Below the pieces are notes generated by a model. That model did no database searches and was not told the DNA's origin. It worked only from the letters and a program-made list of their open reading frames with translations. Source: Pseudomonas sp. ERMR1:02 (GTDB taxonomy: Bacteria; Pseudomonadota; Gammaproteobacteria; Pseudomonadales; Pseudomonadaceae). From it: DNA of 64,000 nucleotides. Shown piece by piece: positions 8,842 to 18,773 of this stretch. The stretch covers positions 1-64,000 of the forward strand of contig NZ_NKJI01000014.1 of assembly GCF_002277815.1 (NCBI RefSeq), written 5' to 3'. How positions within the stretch are numbered: position 1 is the stretch's first letter; the number at the start of each line of letters is the position of its first letter. Made by a program: the position numbers and the translations under genes.

Positions 8842-10152
8842 ATGCAAGTTTCTGTTGAAAATACTTCTGCTCTTGAGCGCCGCATGAGCATCACCGTGCC
8901 GGCTGAGCGCATCGAGACTCAGGTCAACAAGCGTCTGCAGCAGACTGCCCAAAAGGCCAAGATCGCAGGCTTCCGTCCAGGCAAAGTGCCTATGAGCGAA
9001 ATCAAGCGCCGTTTTGGTGCTGAAGCTCGTCAGGAAGCTGTAGGCGACGTGATCCAGTCCTCCTTCTACGAAGCAGTCGTTGAGCAAAAGCTGAACCCGG
9101 CTGGTTCGCCTGCCATCGAGCCAAAGTCGCTGGAAGCGGGCAAGGACCTGGAATACGTCGCTATATTCGAAGTGTTCCCTGAGTTCACCGTTGCCGGTTT
9201 CGAAGGTATCACCGTAGAGCGTCTGAGCGCTGATGTGGCTGATGCCGATCTGGACAAGATGCTGGACATCCTGCGCAAGCAGAACACCCGTTTCGAAGTG
9301 GCCGACCGTGCTGCTCAAAACGAAGACCAGCTGAACATCGATTTCGTCGGCAAGGTCGACGGTGAAGTGTTCGCTGGCGGTTCCGCCAAAGGTACTCAGC
9401 TGGTTCTGGGTTCCGGCCGCATGATCCCTGGCTTCGAAGATGGTCTGGTTGGCGCCAAGGCTGGCGAAGAGCGCGTTCTGAACCTGACCTTCCCAGAGGA
9501 CTATCAAAACCTCGACCTGGCTGGTAAAGCTGCTGAGTTCACCGTGACCGTGAACACCGTTTCCGAGCCAAAACTGCCAGAGCTGACCGAAGAATTCTTC
9601 GCTCAATTCGGCATCAAGGAAACTGGTCTGGAAGGCTTCCGCACCGAAGTTCGCAAGAATATGGAGCGCGAGCTGCGCCAGGCGATCAAATCCAAGGTCA
9701 AGAATCAGGTAATGGACGGTCTGCTGGCCACCAACCCGATCGAAGTGCCTAAGGCTCTGCTGTCCAACGAAATTGACCGTCTGCGCGTGCAGGCTGTTCA
9801 GCAGTTCGGTGGCAACATCAAGCCTGACCAGCTGCCGGCCGAGCTGTTCGAAGAGCAAGCCAAGCGCCGTGTTGTCCTGGGTCTGATCGTGGCCGAAGTG
9901 GTCAAGCAATTCGACCTGAAGCCTGACGAAGGCCGCGTTCGCGAAATGATTCAGGAAATGGCTTCGGCTTACCAAGAGCCTGAGCAAGTTGTGTCCTGGT
10001 ACTACAAAAACGACCAGCAACTGAACGAAGTCCGTTCGGTTGTGCTGGAAGAGCAAGTTGTGGATACTGTTCTGCAGAAAGCTAGCGTGACCGACAAATC
10101 GGTCTCTTACGAAGAAGCTGTCAAGCCGGTAGAAGCTCCACAAGCCGACTGA
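8842..10152 (+). CDS. tig: Trigger factor, ribosome-associated chaperone
   Basis: 436-residue chaperone that binds at the ribosomal exit tunnel and has peptidyl-prolyl isomerase activity. The N-terminal ribosome-binding domain carries the GFRPGKVPMSEIKRRFG signature at about residues 43-59. An FKBP-like domain covers about 160-245 (DQLNIDFVGKVDGEVF...MIPGFEDGLVGAKAGEER). The C-terminal helical arm runs to KPVEAPQAD. The start at 8842 (MQVSVENTSALERR) has GAGG eight bases upstream; an in-frame ATG at 8779 would add 21 residues not seen in the family. First gene of tig-clpP-clpX. Confidence 0.95.
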   Translation: MQVSVENTSALERRMSITVPAERIETQVNKRLQQTAQKAKIAGFRPGKVPMSEIKRRFGAEARQEAVGDVIQSSFYEAVVEQKLNPAGSPAIEPKSLEAGKDLEYVAIFEVFPEFTVAGFEGITVERLSADVADADLDKMLDILRKQNTRFEVADRAAQNEDQLNIDFVGKVDGEVFAGGSAKGTQLVLGSGRMIPGFEDGLVGAKAGEERVLNLTFPEDYQNLDLAGKAAEFTVTVNTVSEPKLPELTEEFFAQFGIKETGLEGFRTEVRKNMERELRQAIKSKVKNQVMDGLLATNPIEVPKALLSNEIDRLRVQAVQQFGGNIKPDQLPAELFEEQAKRRVVLGLIVAEVVKQFDLKPDEGRVREMIQEMASAYQEPEQVVSWYYKNDQQLNEVRSVVLEEQVVDTVLQKASVTDKSVSYEEAVKPVEAPQAD

Positions 10153-10179
10153 TCGTTTTTGCGGTAAGAAGTACACACC

Positions 10180-10205
10180 ATAAGCCAGCTTTCGAGCTGG
10201 CTTAT
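10180..10205 (+). promoter_or_regulatory. Intergenic hairpin between tig and clpP
   Basis: Perfect palindrome ATAAGCCAGC-TTTCGA-GCTGGCTTAT without a T-run. It may attenuate or protect the transcript ends between tig and clpP. Confidence 0.5.
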
Positions 10206-10245
10206 GCGTATTCAAGACATAACTATTTGGGAGTGACTGCAGAGC

Positions 10246-10880
10246 ATGTTCCGTAATTCGTATATTCAGCAGAACTCTGATATCCAGGCCGCAGGCGGCC
10301 TGGTCCCGATGGTTGTCGAGCAGTCCGCTCGTGGCGAGCGCGCCTACGACATTTACTCGCGTCTTCTCAAGGAGCGAGTGATCTTTCTGGTCGGCCCGGT
10401 AGAGGACTACATGGCCAACCTGATTTGTGCGCAGCTGCTGTTCCTTGAAGCGGAAAACCCGGACAAGGACATCCATCTCTATATCAACTCCCCGGGCGGT
10501 TCGGTGACGGCGGGCATGTCGATTTATGACACCATGCAGTTCATCAAACCGAATGTATCGACCACCTGTATCGGTCAGGCGTGCAGCATGGGCGCGTTTT
10601 GCTGACGGCCGGCGCCCCTGGCAAGCGTTACTGCTTGCCGAACTCGCGTGTGATGATTCACCAGCCACTGGGCGGTTTCCAGGGCCAGGCGTCGGATATC
10701 GAAATCCATGCCAAGGAAATCCTCTTCATCCGTGAGCGTCTCAACATGCTGATGGCCAAGCATAGCGGGCGCACTCTTGAAGAAATCGAGCGCGATACCA
10801 ACCGCGATAACTTCATGAGTGCAGAAGCCGCGCGTGAGTATGGGTTGATCGATGAAGTGATCACCCAGCGCCCCGCTTAA
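10246..10880 (+). CDS. clpP: ATP-dependent Clp protease proteolytic subunit, one frameshift
   Basis: Serine peptidase that forms the tetradecameric core of ClpXP and ClpAP; about 211 residues after repair. Catalytic Ser114 lies in GQACSMGAF and His139 in MIHQP; the third residue is in the RDTNRD segment near 185. The frame breaks at about base 10600, three residues after the catalytic Ser, where GCGTTTTGCTG replaces an expected GCGTTTTTGCTG. The length 635 is one base short of a whole codon number. All else is intact and clpX follows in the normal order, so an error in a T homopolymer is the simplest reading. Confidence 0.9.
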
Positions 10881-10991
10881 AATAAGCAGCTCAAATAGGG
10901 TTGGTCGGCTGGTCTGATCACCGGCGGGCTTGAAAAAGCCCGCAATAGCCTTCATCTTGTGTTGCAAGCCTATCGGATTTGGATCGAACGA

Positions 10992-12275
10992 ATGACTGAC
11001 ACCCGCAACGGCGAGGACAACGGCAAGCTGCTCTATTGCTCCTTCTGTGGCAAAAGCCAGCATGAAGTGCGTAAATTGATTGCCGGCCCCTCGGTCTTTA
11101 TCTGCGACGAGTGCGTCGACCTGTGCAATGACATCATCCGCGAGGAGGTGCAGGAAGCACAGGCCGAAAGCAGCGCGCATAAATTGCCTTCGCCTAAAGA
11201 AATCAGCGGCATCCTTGATCAGTATGTGATTGGTCAGGAACGCGCGAAAAAGGTTCTGGCCGTAGCGGTGTACAACCACTACAAGCGTCTGAACCAGCGT
11301 GACAAGAAAAATGACGACGTCGAACTCGGCAAGAGCAACATCTTGCTGATCGGCCCGACAGGCTCGGGTAAAACCCTGCTTGCCGAAACACTGGCCCGCT
11401 TGCTGAACGTTCCGTTCACCATTGCCGACGCAACCACCCTCACCGAGGCGGGTTACGTGGGTGAAGATGTCGAGAACATCATTCAGAAGCTGCTGCAGAA
11501 GTGCGATTACGATGTGGAAAAGGCTCAGATGGGCATTGTCTACATCGATGAGATCGACAAGATCTCGCGCAAGTCTGACAACCCGTCGATCACCCGGGAC
11601 GTTTCCGGTGAAGGCGTACAGCAGGCCCTGCTCAAACTGATCGAAGGCACGGTCGCTTCCGTTCCGCCTCAAGGTGGTCGCAAGCATCCACAGCAGGAAT
11701 TCCTTCAGGTTGACACCCGTAACATCCTGTTCATCTGCGGTGGTGCGTTCTCCGGTCTGGAAAAGGTTATTCAAAACCGTTCCACCAAGGGCGGCATCGG
11801 TTTCAACGCGGAAGTACGCAGCAAGGAAGAAGGCAAGAAAGTCGGTGAGTCCCTGCGTGAAGTCGAGCCTGACGATCTGGTCAAGTTCGGTCTGATCCCG
11901 GAATTCGTCGGTCGTCTGCCGGTCCTCGCAACGCTGGACGAGCTTGATGAAGCTGCTTTGATGCAGATACTCACCGAGCCGAAAAATGCTCTGACCAAGC
12001 AGTATGCCAAGTTGTTCGAGATGGAAGGTGTGGACCTGGAGTTCCGGGCCGACGCGCTGAAGTCGGTAGCCAAGCGCGCGCTGGAACGTAAAACCGGTGC
12101 TCGTGGGCTGCGTTCGATTCTAGAAGGTGTATTGCTCGACACTATGTATGAAATCCCCTCGCAGTCCGAGGTGAGTAAAGTAGTGATCGATGAAAGCGTT
12201 ATAGAAGGCAAGTCCAAGCCACTGTATATCTATGAAAACAGTGAGCCTGTTGCCAAGGCTGCGCCAGACGCCTAA
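10992..12275 (+). CDS. clpX: ATP-dependent Clp protease ATP-binding subunit ClpX
   Basis: AAA+ unfoldase of 427 residues that feeds substrates to ClpP. N-terminal zinc-binding domain with CSFC (about residues 16-19) and CDEC (about 38-41). Walker A is GPTGSGKT and Walker B VYIDEIDK. The conserved region after it (SITRDVSGEGVQQALLKLIEG) and sensor motifs are intact. The start MTDTRNGEDN at 10992 fits the family; an upstream in-frame TTG-type start at 10959 would add 11 residues. Separated from clpP by 111 bases. Confidence 0.95.
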   Translation: MTDTRNGEDNGKLLYCSFCGKSQHEVRKLIAGPSVFICDECVDLCNDIIREEVQEAQAESSAHKLPSPKEISGILDQYVIGQERAKKVLAVAVYNHYKRLNQRDKKNDDVELGKSNILLIGPTGSGKTLLAETLARLLNVPFTIADATTLTEAGYVGEDVENIIQKLLQKCDYDVEKAQMGIVYIDEIDKISRKSDNPSITRDVSGEGVQQALLKLIEGTVASVPPQGGRKHPQQEFLQVDTRNILFICGGAFSGLEKVIQNRSTKGGIGFNAEVRSKEEGKKVGESLREVEPDDLVKFGLIPEFVGRLPVLATLDELDEAALMQILTEPKNALTKQYAKLFEMEGVDLEFRADALKSVAKRALERKTGARGLRSILEGVLLDTMYEIPSQSEVSKVVIDESVIEGKSKPLYIYENSEPVAKAAPDA

Positions 12276-12297
12276 GCGTCACGCTGTCGGTACAAAG

Positions 12298-12319
12298 AAG
12301 GGGCCTTCGGGCCCCTTTG
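12298..12319 (+). terminator. Terminator after clpX
   Basis: AAGGGGCC-TTCG-GGCCCCTTTGCT: a stable tetraloop hairpin with a short T tract. Confidence 0.7.
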
Positions 12320-12471
12320 CTATTGTGGGCGCTGGCCAATGTGGGCGCTGGCTTGTCGGGCCGCCGCATCGCAGCGAAGGCGGCATGACAGCCGACCGGA
12401 TTTTTCGATGTATCCGGACCTCGCAGGCGCTGCCGTAAAACAGCGATCTTTTAAGTCGTTCTTTTATCCGC

Positions 12472-12499
12472 TTGTTTTTTTCCAAACGAGCCCCCATCT
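12472..12499 (+). promoter_or_regulatory. Candidate heat-shock (sigma-32) promoter of lon
   Basis: TTGTTT at 12472 and CCCCATCT at 12492 with a 14-base spacer resemble the RpoH consensus (TTGAAA, CCCCATNT). lon is a known RpoH target in many proteobacteria. The -35 match is only moderate. Confidence 0.5.
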
Positions 12500-12556
12500 T
12501 GGTTTCAAGCTTACTTCCATCTGTTTCCGGCCTTATGGCCGCGTAGAGGCGAAATC

Positions 12557-14952
12557 ATGAAGACAACCATCGAATTGCCTCTCCTGCCATTGCGTGATGT
12601 CGTGGTTTATCCGCACATGGTTATCCCGCTGTTCGTGGGGCGCGAGAAATCCATCGAAGCCCTCGAGGCAGCGATGACGGGTGACAAGCAGATCCTTCTG
12701 CTTGCTCAGAGAAACCCCGCTGACGACGATCCCGGTGAAGACGCGCTTTATCGCGTGGGTACGATTGCCACCGTACTGCAGCTGCTGAAGCTGCCTGACG
12801 GCACGGTCAAGGTTCTTGTAGAAGGCGAGCAGCGGGGCGCCGTGGAGCGCTTCAGCGAAGTGGACGGCCATTGCCGTGCTGAAGTCTCGTTGATCGACGA
12901 AGTCGACGCGCCTGAGCGCGAGTCGGAAGTGTTTGTCCGCAGTCTGTTGTCCCAGTTCGAGCAATATGTGCAGCTGGGCAAGAAAGTCCCCGCTGAAGTC
13001 CTGTCGTCGCTCAACAGCATCGACGAGCCTGGGCGCCTGGTCGACACGATGGCCGCGCATATGGCCCTGAAGATCGAGCAGAAGCAGGAAATCCTCGAAA
13101 TCATCGATTTGTCGGCACGTGTCGAGCACGTCCTGGCGTTGCTGGATGCCGAGATCGACCTGCTGCAAGTTGAAAAGCGCATTCGCGGTCGCGTCAAAAA
13201 GCAAATGGAGCGCAGCCAGCGCGAGTACTACCTGAACGAGCAGATGAAGGCCATTCAGAAAGAACTCGGCGACAGCGATGAAGGTCACAACGAAATCGAA
13301 GAGCTGAAAAAGCGTATCGATGCCGCCGGCCTGCCAAAAGACGCGCTCGCCAAGGCTCAGGCCGAGCTGAACAAGCTCAAACAAATGTCACCAATGTCCG
13401 CGGAAGCGACTGTGGTGCGTTCGTATATCGACTGGCTGGTTCAGGTGCCGTGGAAGGCTCAGAGCAAGGTGCGTCTGGATCTGGCGCGCGCAGAAGACAT
13501 TCTCGATGCCGACCACTATGGTCTGGAAGAAGTAAAAGAGCGGATTCTCGAATACCTCGCCGTGCAAAAACGGGTGAAGAAAATTCGTGGTCCGGTGTTG
13601 TGCCTGGTAGGTCCTCCTGGGGTGGGTAAAACCTCTCTGGCGGAGTCGATCGCCCACGCCACCAACCGCAAATTCGTGCGCATGGCCCTCGGTGGTGTGC
13701 GTGATGAAGCGGAAATTCGTGGTCATCGCCGTACTTACATCGGTTCGATGCCAGGAAGATTGATTCAAAAGATGACAAAAGTGGGGGTCCGTAACCCGCT
13801 GTTCCTGCTCGACGAAATCGACAAAATGGGCAGCGATATGCGTGGCGATCCAGCGTCGGCGTTGCTGGAAGTGCTCGACCCAGAGCAGAACCACAACTTC
13901 AACGATCACTATCTGGAAGTCGACTACGACCTGTCCGATGTGATGTTCCTGTGCACCTCGAACTCCATGAACATTCCACCAGCCTTGCTGGACCGGATGG
14001 AAGTGATTCGTCTACCGGGCTACACCGAAGACGAGAAGATCAACATCGCTGTCAAATACCTTTCGCCGAAGCAGATTACGGCCAACGGCTTGAAGAAAGG
14101 CGAGCTGGAGTTCGACGCCGAAGCGATCCGCGACATCATCCGCTATTACACCCGCGAAGCCGGTGTGCGTGGCCTGGAGCGCCAGATTGCCAAGGTTTGC
14201 CGCAAGGCGGTCAAAGAGCATGCACTGGAAAAACGCTTCTCGGTGAAGGTCTCCGCAGACGATCTGGAGCACTTCCTGGGCGTGCGTAAATTCCGCTACG
14301 GCCTGGCTGAACAGCAAGACCAGATCGGTCAGGTAACCGGGTTGGCATGGACTCAAGTGGGCGGCGAATTGCTGACCATCGAAGCCGCTGTCGTACCGGG
14401 CAAAGGCCAGTTGATCAAGACCGGTTCCCTGGGTGACGTGATGGTCGAGTCGATCACCGCAGCCTTGACAGTGGTGCGTAGCCGCGCGAAGAGCCTGGGG
14501 ATTCCCCTGGACTTCCACGAGAAGCGCGATACCCATATCCACATGCCGGAAGGGCGACGCCTAAGGACGGTCCTAGCGCTGGTGTGGGCATGTGCACGGC
14601 GCTAGTGTCGGCATTGACCGGCATTCCTGTGCGTGCGGACGTGGCCATGACCGGTGAAATTACCTTGCGTGGTCAAGTACTGGCGATCGGTGGCTTGAAA
14701 GAAAAACTGCTCGCCGCACACCGGGGTGGAATCAAGACTGTGATCATTCCCGAAGAGAATGTTCGCGATCTGAAGGAAATTCCTGACAATATCAAGCAAG
14801 ATCTCCAGATTAAACCGGTTAAATGGATTGACGAGGTCCTGCAAATTGCGCTGCAATACGCGCCGGAGCCCTTGCCGGATGTGGCTCCGGAGATTGTCGC
14901 GAAGGATGAAAAGCGCGAGTCCGATTCTAAGGAAAGAATTAGCACGCATTAA
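12557..14952 (+). CDS. lon: ATP-dependent protease Lon, one frameshift
   Basis: AAA+ protease of 798 residues after repair, degrading damaged and regulatory proteins in the cytosol. The N-terminal substrate-binding domain covers about 10-205, Walker A is GPPGVGKTS (about 355), Walker B LFLLDEIDK, and the S16 protease domain starts at about 595. The frame breaks near 14554 (GAAGGGCGACG where GAAGGCGCGACG is expected, one C missing), a few residues before the catalytic PKDGPSAG serine; the second half then carries the lysine region (GLKEKLLAAHRGG). If real, the shift would remove the active site. The context suggests a sequence error. Confidence 0.9.
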
Positions 14953-14976
14953 TACGTATTTGCCTGGGGGGCTTCC

Positions 14977-15006
14977 TTGACAGTTTTTTAGAGCCCTTGT
15001 TATAAA
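14977..15006 (+). promoter_or_regulatory. Sigma-70 promoter of hupB
   Basis: TTGACA at 14977-14982 and TATAAA at 15001-15006, spacer 18. The consensus -35 and near-consensus -10 suit a highly expressed gene. Confidence 0.7.
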
Positions 15007-15099
15007 GCGGCTCTTAAGTGTCTGTAGGCCATTCAGCACTCGTTTTTGCTTTCACCAAAAAACTTAGAATCATACTCAAATAGATATAAGGGACTTAGA

Positions 15100-15372
15100 G
15101 TGAACAAGTCGGAACTGATTGATGCTATCGCTGCATCCGCTGATATCCCGAAAGCTGCTGCTGGCCGTGCGCTGGACGCTGTAATCGAATCCGTCACTGG
15201 CGCTCTCAAGGCTGGCGACTCCGTTGTTCTGGTTGGTTTCGGTACTTTCTCCGTAACTGATCGTCCAGCTCGCATTGGTCGCAACCCACAGACCGGTAAG
15301 ACGCTGGAAATCGCAGCAGCTAAAAAACCAGGTTTCAAAGCCGGTAAAGCACTGAAAGAAGCTGTCAACTAA
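15100..15372 (+). CDS. hupB: DNA-binding protein HU-beta
   Basis: 90-residue histone-like protein that bends DNA and shapes the nucleoid. Typical HU sequence: NKSELIDAIAASADIPKAAA, GDSVVLVGFGTFSV, the DNA-contacting arm with RNPQTGK, and the end KPGFKAGKALKEAVN. Translation starts at GTG (15100), with AAGGGA seven bases upstream; the longer frame from 15046 is not family-like. Sits between lon and ppiD as in other pseudomonads. Confidence 0.95.
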   Translation: MNKSELIDAIAASADIPKAAAGRALDAVIESVTGALKAGDSVVLVGFGTFSVTDRPARIGRNPQTGKTLEIAAAKKPGFKAGKALKEAVN

Positions 15373-15425
15373 GTTCGATTCAGGTTTTTACCTATCCGGG
15401 TCGGGGTCATGCCTGACCTGGCAGC

Positions 15426-15503
15426 GGAGCGGTAGTCCAGTCGGCAGGTCGCCGGTCCGAGACACCGAGGCTCGCAAGTTCGAGTCATCGGTCCGCTCCG
15501 CCA
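15426..15503 (+). tRNA. tRNA-like gene or decayed tRNA-Asp, anticodon region lost
   Basis: 78 bases whose ends are those of tRNA-Asp: GGAGCGG pairs perfectly with CCGCTCC, followed by GCCA. The D-arm start (TAGTCCAGTCGG) and the T-loop TTCGAGT are kept. The middle is not: the anticodon arm reads CGGT-CCGAGAC-ACCG with C instead of T at position 33, and the T-stem (GCAAG/CATCG) does not pair. A complete terminator follows. It may be a pseudogene, or a transcribed RNA that mimics a tRNA. It is unlikely to work in translation. Confidence 0.5.
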
Positions 15504-15511
15504 GTTACGAG

Positions 15512-15540
15512 AAGGCGCATCCTCGGATGCGCCTTTCTTC
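15512..15540 (+). terminator. Terminator after the tRNA-like gene
   Basis: AAGGCGCATC-CTCG-GATGCGCCTT followed by TCTTCT. A strong stem immediately after the tRNA-like sequence. Confidence 0.75.
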
Positions 15541-15606
15541 TATCCGGATTCTACCCACGCTCCACGGTTGCCTAATCTTTGAAGTTCAACCGTTTATGGG
15601 GGACGC

Positions 15607-17478
15607 ATGCTGCAGAATATCAGGGACAATTCACAAGGCTGGATTGCCAAGACCATTATCGGGGTCATCGTTGCACTGATGGCTTTGACCGGTTTCGACG
15701 CCATTTTCAAGGCCACGACGCACAAAAATGAGGCGGCGAAGGTCAATGGTGATGAAATCAGCCAGAACGAGCTGAGCCAGGCGGTCGATATGCAACGCCG
15801 TCAACTCATGCAACAGCTGGGCAAGGATTTCGATGCTTCCTTGCTCGACGAAAAGATGCTGCGCGAATCGGCCCTCAAAGGGCTGATCGATCGCAAGCTG
15901 CTGCTGCAAGGCGCAGAAAGCTCGAAGTTCGCCTTCTCCGAAGCGGCACTGGACCAGGTCATCCTGCAAACGCCTGAGTTTCAGGTGGATGGCAAGTTCA
16001 GTTCTGAGCGTTTCGATCAGGTTATTCGTCAACTCGGTTACAGCCGTATGCAATTCCGCCAGATGCTGGCTCAGGAAATGCTGATCGGCCAACTGCGCGC
16101 CGGGCTGGCGGGCAGCGGTTTCGTCACCGATGCACAGGTGCTGGCCTTCGCCCGTCTGGAAAAGCAGACCCGCGATTTTGCTTCCCTGAACATCAAGGTT
16201 GACCCGGCGGCGGTGAAGTTGACCGACGATGAAGTCAAAGCCTATTACGACGAACACGCCAAGGAATTCATGACGCCGGATCAGGTGGTCATCGATTATC
16301 TGGAGTTGAAGAAGGCTTCCTTCTTTGATCAGGTCAGCGTCAAGGACGAAGACCTGCAAGCGGCGTATCAGAAAGAAATCGCGAACCTGTCCGAGCAACG
16401 CCGGGCTGCGCATATTCTGATCGAAGTGAATGACAAGACTACCGAGGCGCAAGCCAAGGCCAAGATCGACGATATCCAGGCCCGTCTGGCCAAAGGCGAG
16501 AAGTTCGAGGCCCTGGCCAAGGAATTCTCCCAGGATCCGGGTTCGGCGAACAATGGCGGTGACCTCGGCTACGCAGGTCCTGGCGTCTATGATCCGGTGT
16601 TCGAAAAAGCACTGTATTCGCTGGCCAAGGATCAGGTTTCCGTGCCGGTTCGCACCGACTTCGGTTTCCACCTGATCAAGCTGTTGGGTGTGGAAGCGCC
16701 TGAAGTGCCGACATTCGCCAGCCTGAAAGACAAGCTGACCCGCGAATTGAAGACCCAGCAGGTTGAGCAGCGTTTCGTCGAGGCAGCCAAGCAACTGGAA
16801 GACTCCACGTTCGAAGCCTCCGACCTGGCCCAACCGGCGCAGGACCTGAAGCTGACCGTTCACACCTCCAAGCCGTTCGGCCGTGAAGGTGGCGAGGGTA
16901 TCGCGGCCAACCGTGCCGTGGTCACCGCAGCGTTCAGCCCGGAAGTGCTGGATGAAGGTGCCAACAGCACCGGCATCGAGCTGGATCCTGAAACCGTGAT
17001 CGTGTTGCGCGCCAAGGAACACCTCAAGCCTGCGCAACTGCCACTGGAAAGCGTGGCGGGTCCCATCCGCGCGCAACTGGCCAAGGAGCACGCCAGTGCT
17101 GACGCCAAGACCAAGGCTGATGAGCTGATTGCCAGCCTGCGCGATGGCAAGACCCCACTGGACAGGCCAATCGACGGTCAGAGCTGGAAGGTTACCGAAG
17201 CTGCGACCCGCGCCCAGGAAGGGATTGACCCAACCGTGTTGCAAGCGCTGTTCCGCATGCCCAAGCCTGCCGCCAAGGACAAGCCGACCTTCACTAGCGT
17301 GACGTTGCCTGATGGCAGCCTGATGATCGTGCGACTGAACGGCGTCAACGAAGCCGCAGCGCCGACCGATGAAGAGAAGGCTCAATACCGTCGCTTCCTC
17401 GCTTCGCGCGTTGGCCAGCAAGACTTTGCGGCTTACCGCAAGCAGCTGGAAAGCCAGGCCGACATCAAGCGTTTCTGA
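15607..17478 (+). CDS. ppiD: Periplasmic folding chaperone PpiD (SurA_N/PPIC)
   Basis: 623-residue inner-membrane protein facing the periplasm, which helps newly secreted proteins fold near the Sec translocon. One N-terminal transmembrane helix (IIGVIVALMALTGFDAIF, about 18-35), a SurA-like helical domain, and a parvulin domain at about 262-358 (RRAAHILIEV ... GGDLGYAGPGVYDPVFEKAL ... DFGFHLIKL). Preceded by lon and hupB as in other Pseudomonas. The reading frame is intact; a terminator follows by 26 bases. Confidence 0.93.
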   Translation: MLQNIRDNSQGWIAKTIIGVIVALMALTGFDAIFKATTHKNEAAKVNGDEISQNELSQAVDMQRRQLMQQLGKDFDASLLDEKMLRESALKGLIDRKLLLQGAESSKFAFSEAALDQVILQTPEFQVDGKFSSERFDQVIRQLGYSRMQFRQMLAQEMLIGQLRAGLAGSGFVTDAQVLAFARLEKQTRDFASLNIKVDPAAVKLTDDEVKAYYDEHAKEFMTPDQVVIDYLELKKASFFDQVSVKDEDLQAAYQKEIANLSEQRRAAHILIEVNDKTTEAQAKAKIDDIQARLAKGEKFEALAKEFSQDPGSANNGGDLGYAGPGVYDPVFEKALYSLAKDQVSVPVRTDFGFHLIKLLGVEAPEVPTFASLKDKLTRELKTQQVEQRFVEAAKQLEDSTFEASDLAQPAQDLKLTVHTSKPFGREGGEGIAANRAVVTAAFSPEVLDEGANSTGIELDPETVIVLRAKEHLKPAQLPLESVAGPIRAQLAKEHASADAKTKADELIASLRDGKTPLDRPIDGQSWKVTEAATRAQEGIDPTVLQALFRMPKPAAKDKPTFTSVTLPDGSLMIVRLNGVNEAAAPTDEEKAQYRRFLASRVGQQDFAAYRKQLESQADIKRF

Positions 17479-17503
17479 TGTTGGACTGAGTTATGCAGTA
17501 CAC

Positions 17504-17536
17504 AAGAACCCCGGCCGAAAGGCCGGGGTTTTTTTG
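17504..17536 (+). terminator. Rho-independent terminator of ppiD
   Basis: AAGAACCCCGGCC-GAAA-GGCCGGGGTT followed by seven T. Confidence 0.9.
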
Positions 17537-17680
17537 TTATGGCTGCTCTGACAAACGTGCGGGACTTTTGCCGAATATCGGAGTCAACACCTCTGTAACT
17601 GTTTTAAGACACAATCGATGCCACGCTAAGCATCGATCTGTTGCACAATACGCCCCGAACCGTTTTTCTCAGGATGTTCA

Positions 17681-18523
17681 ATGTCTAAATCATTTCCCAT
17701 GCGTGTTGCCGGGCTGGCGCTGGTACTGGCCGCTGCGGCCGGGTGCTCGTCGAAGAAAGCCGCCATCTATGAGCATGAGAATTTCGACGACTCCGGAACG
17801 TTTTCCCGCAACTACCCCGTGACTGACGCACAAAGCTGCGAAGCCGCTCGTCGGGCCTTGCTGAGCCAGGGCTACATCATCACCAGCAGTGATCCGAAAC
17901 TGGTCAGCGGACACAAGAGCTTCCAGCAGACAGGCGAGACCCACATGGAAATCAGTTTCAGTGTGGTCTGTGCCGATGACGGCAGCGCCGGGCATCACGC
18001 CACAGTGTTCGCCAACGCCTTGCAGGATCGTTATGCGCTGAAGAAGACCAACAACTCCGCCAGCCTTGGTGTAGGCGTGTTGGGTTCGGTATCGATGCCG
18101 ATCGGTTCGTCGGATGACTCGATGGTCAAGGTGGCGAGCGAAACCGTGTCGGCGGCCAAGTTCTACGAGCGTTTCTTTACGCTGGTCGAACTGTTCCTGC
18201 CCAAGGAAGCGAAAGAAGCGGCACATATCACCGAGAAGCCGAAAACCGATCTGGGCGTTCCAGAGCCTCAAGCCGCACCGGCGCCATTGGCCCCGCAAAC
18301 CACGGCTGAACCTGTTCCGTCTGCAGGAGCCGCGAAGACGCCGGCCGAAACCGCGCCCGTTGCATCCGAGCCAGTAGCACCACCACCTGAACCCGCGCCG
18401 TTTACAGCGACCCCGAGCGCGGAACCAGCGCCTTCTACGGAAACGATTACGCCACCAGCCAACCCGAGCGATATCCCGCCACCTTCAGAGCCGATTAAGG
18501 CCATGCCGATCACTGGTCAGTGA
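17681..18523 (+). CDS. DUF2242 family lipoprotein
   Basis: 280-residue lipoprotein: signal peptide MSKSFPMRVAGLALVLAAAA with lipobox AAGC (Cys at about 22). The conserved DUF2242 domain covers about 30-185 (FSRNYPVTDAQSCEAARRAL, YIITSSDPKLVSGHKSFQ, FANALQDRYALKKTN). From about residue 190 the protein becomes a Pro/Ala/Thr-rich low-complexity tail of about 90 residues, probably disordered. Function unknown; the placement suggests an envelope role. Confidence 0.75.
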   Translation: MSKSFPMRVAGLALVLAAAAGCSSKKAAIYEHENFDDSGTFSRNYPVTDAQSCEAARRALLSQGYIITSSDPKLVSGHKSFQQTGETHMEISFSVVCADDGSAGHHATVFANALQDRYALKKTNNSASLGVGVLGSVSMPIGSSDDSMVKVASETVSAAKFYERFFTLVELFLPKEAKEAAHITEKPKTDLGVPEPQAAPAPLAPQTTAEPVPSAGAAKTPAETAPVASEPVAPPPEPAPFTATPSAEPAPSTETITPPANPSDIPPPSEPIKAMPITGQ

Positions 18524-18773
18524 TGGCATTGCGGGGCCGTGTGAACCCACACCGGTCCCGTCATTGCGGTAAAGATTGATCCGCGTCAAACAGATCGCCG
18601 TCCTGCGGCCTCTAACGAAAAAATCCTGTGATAAATTCCTGACTGCCTGCTACGTTTTATCTTGTAGCGACGAAGCGTCGTGCCCGCGTCATTTTTCTTT
18701 CATTCGGGCACTTTATGCTCAAGGCGCTGGTCATTTATTCAGATTTTTTTCAATGAGCTTTGGGGATTCGAAA

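Noticed and set aside
8815..10668. Minus-strand open frame of 617 codons opposite tig and clpP
   Set aside because: It is the antisense shadow of tig; no family features, no ribosome site, and codon usage explained by the GC-rich gene on the plus strand.
10246..10880. Programmed frameshift in clpP
   Set aside because: No slippery heptamer with a downstream stem is seen, clpP is not known to use frameshifting, and many other genes in the window show the same kind of one-base loss.
15426..15503. Selenocysteine or other special tRNA
   Set aside because: The length is that of a normal class I tRNA, there is no TCA anticodon or long variable arm, and the ends match tRNA-Asp.
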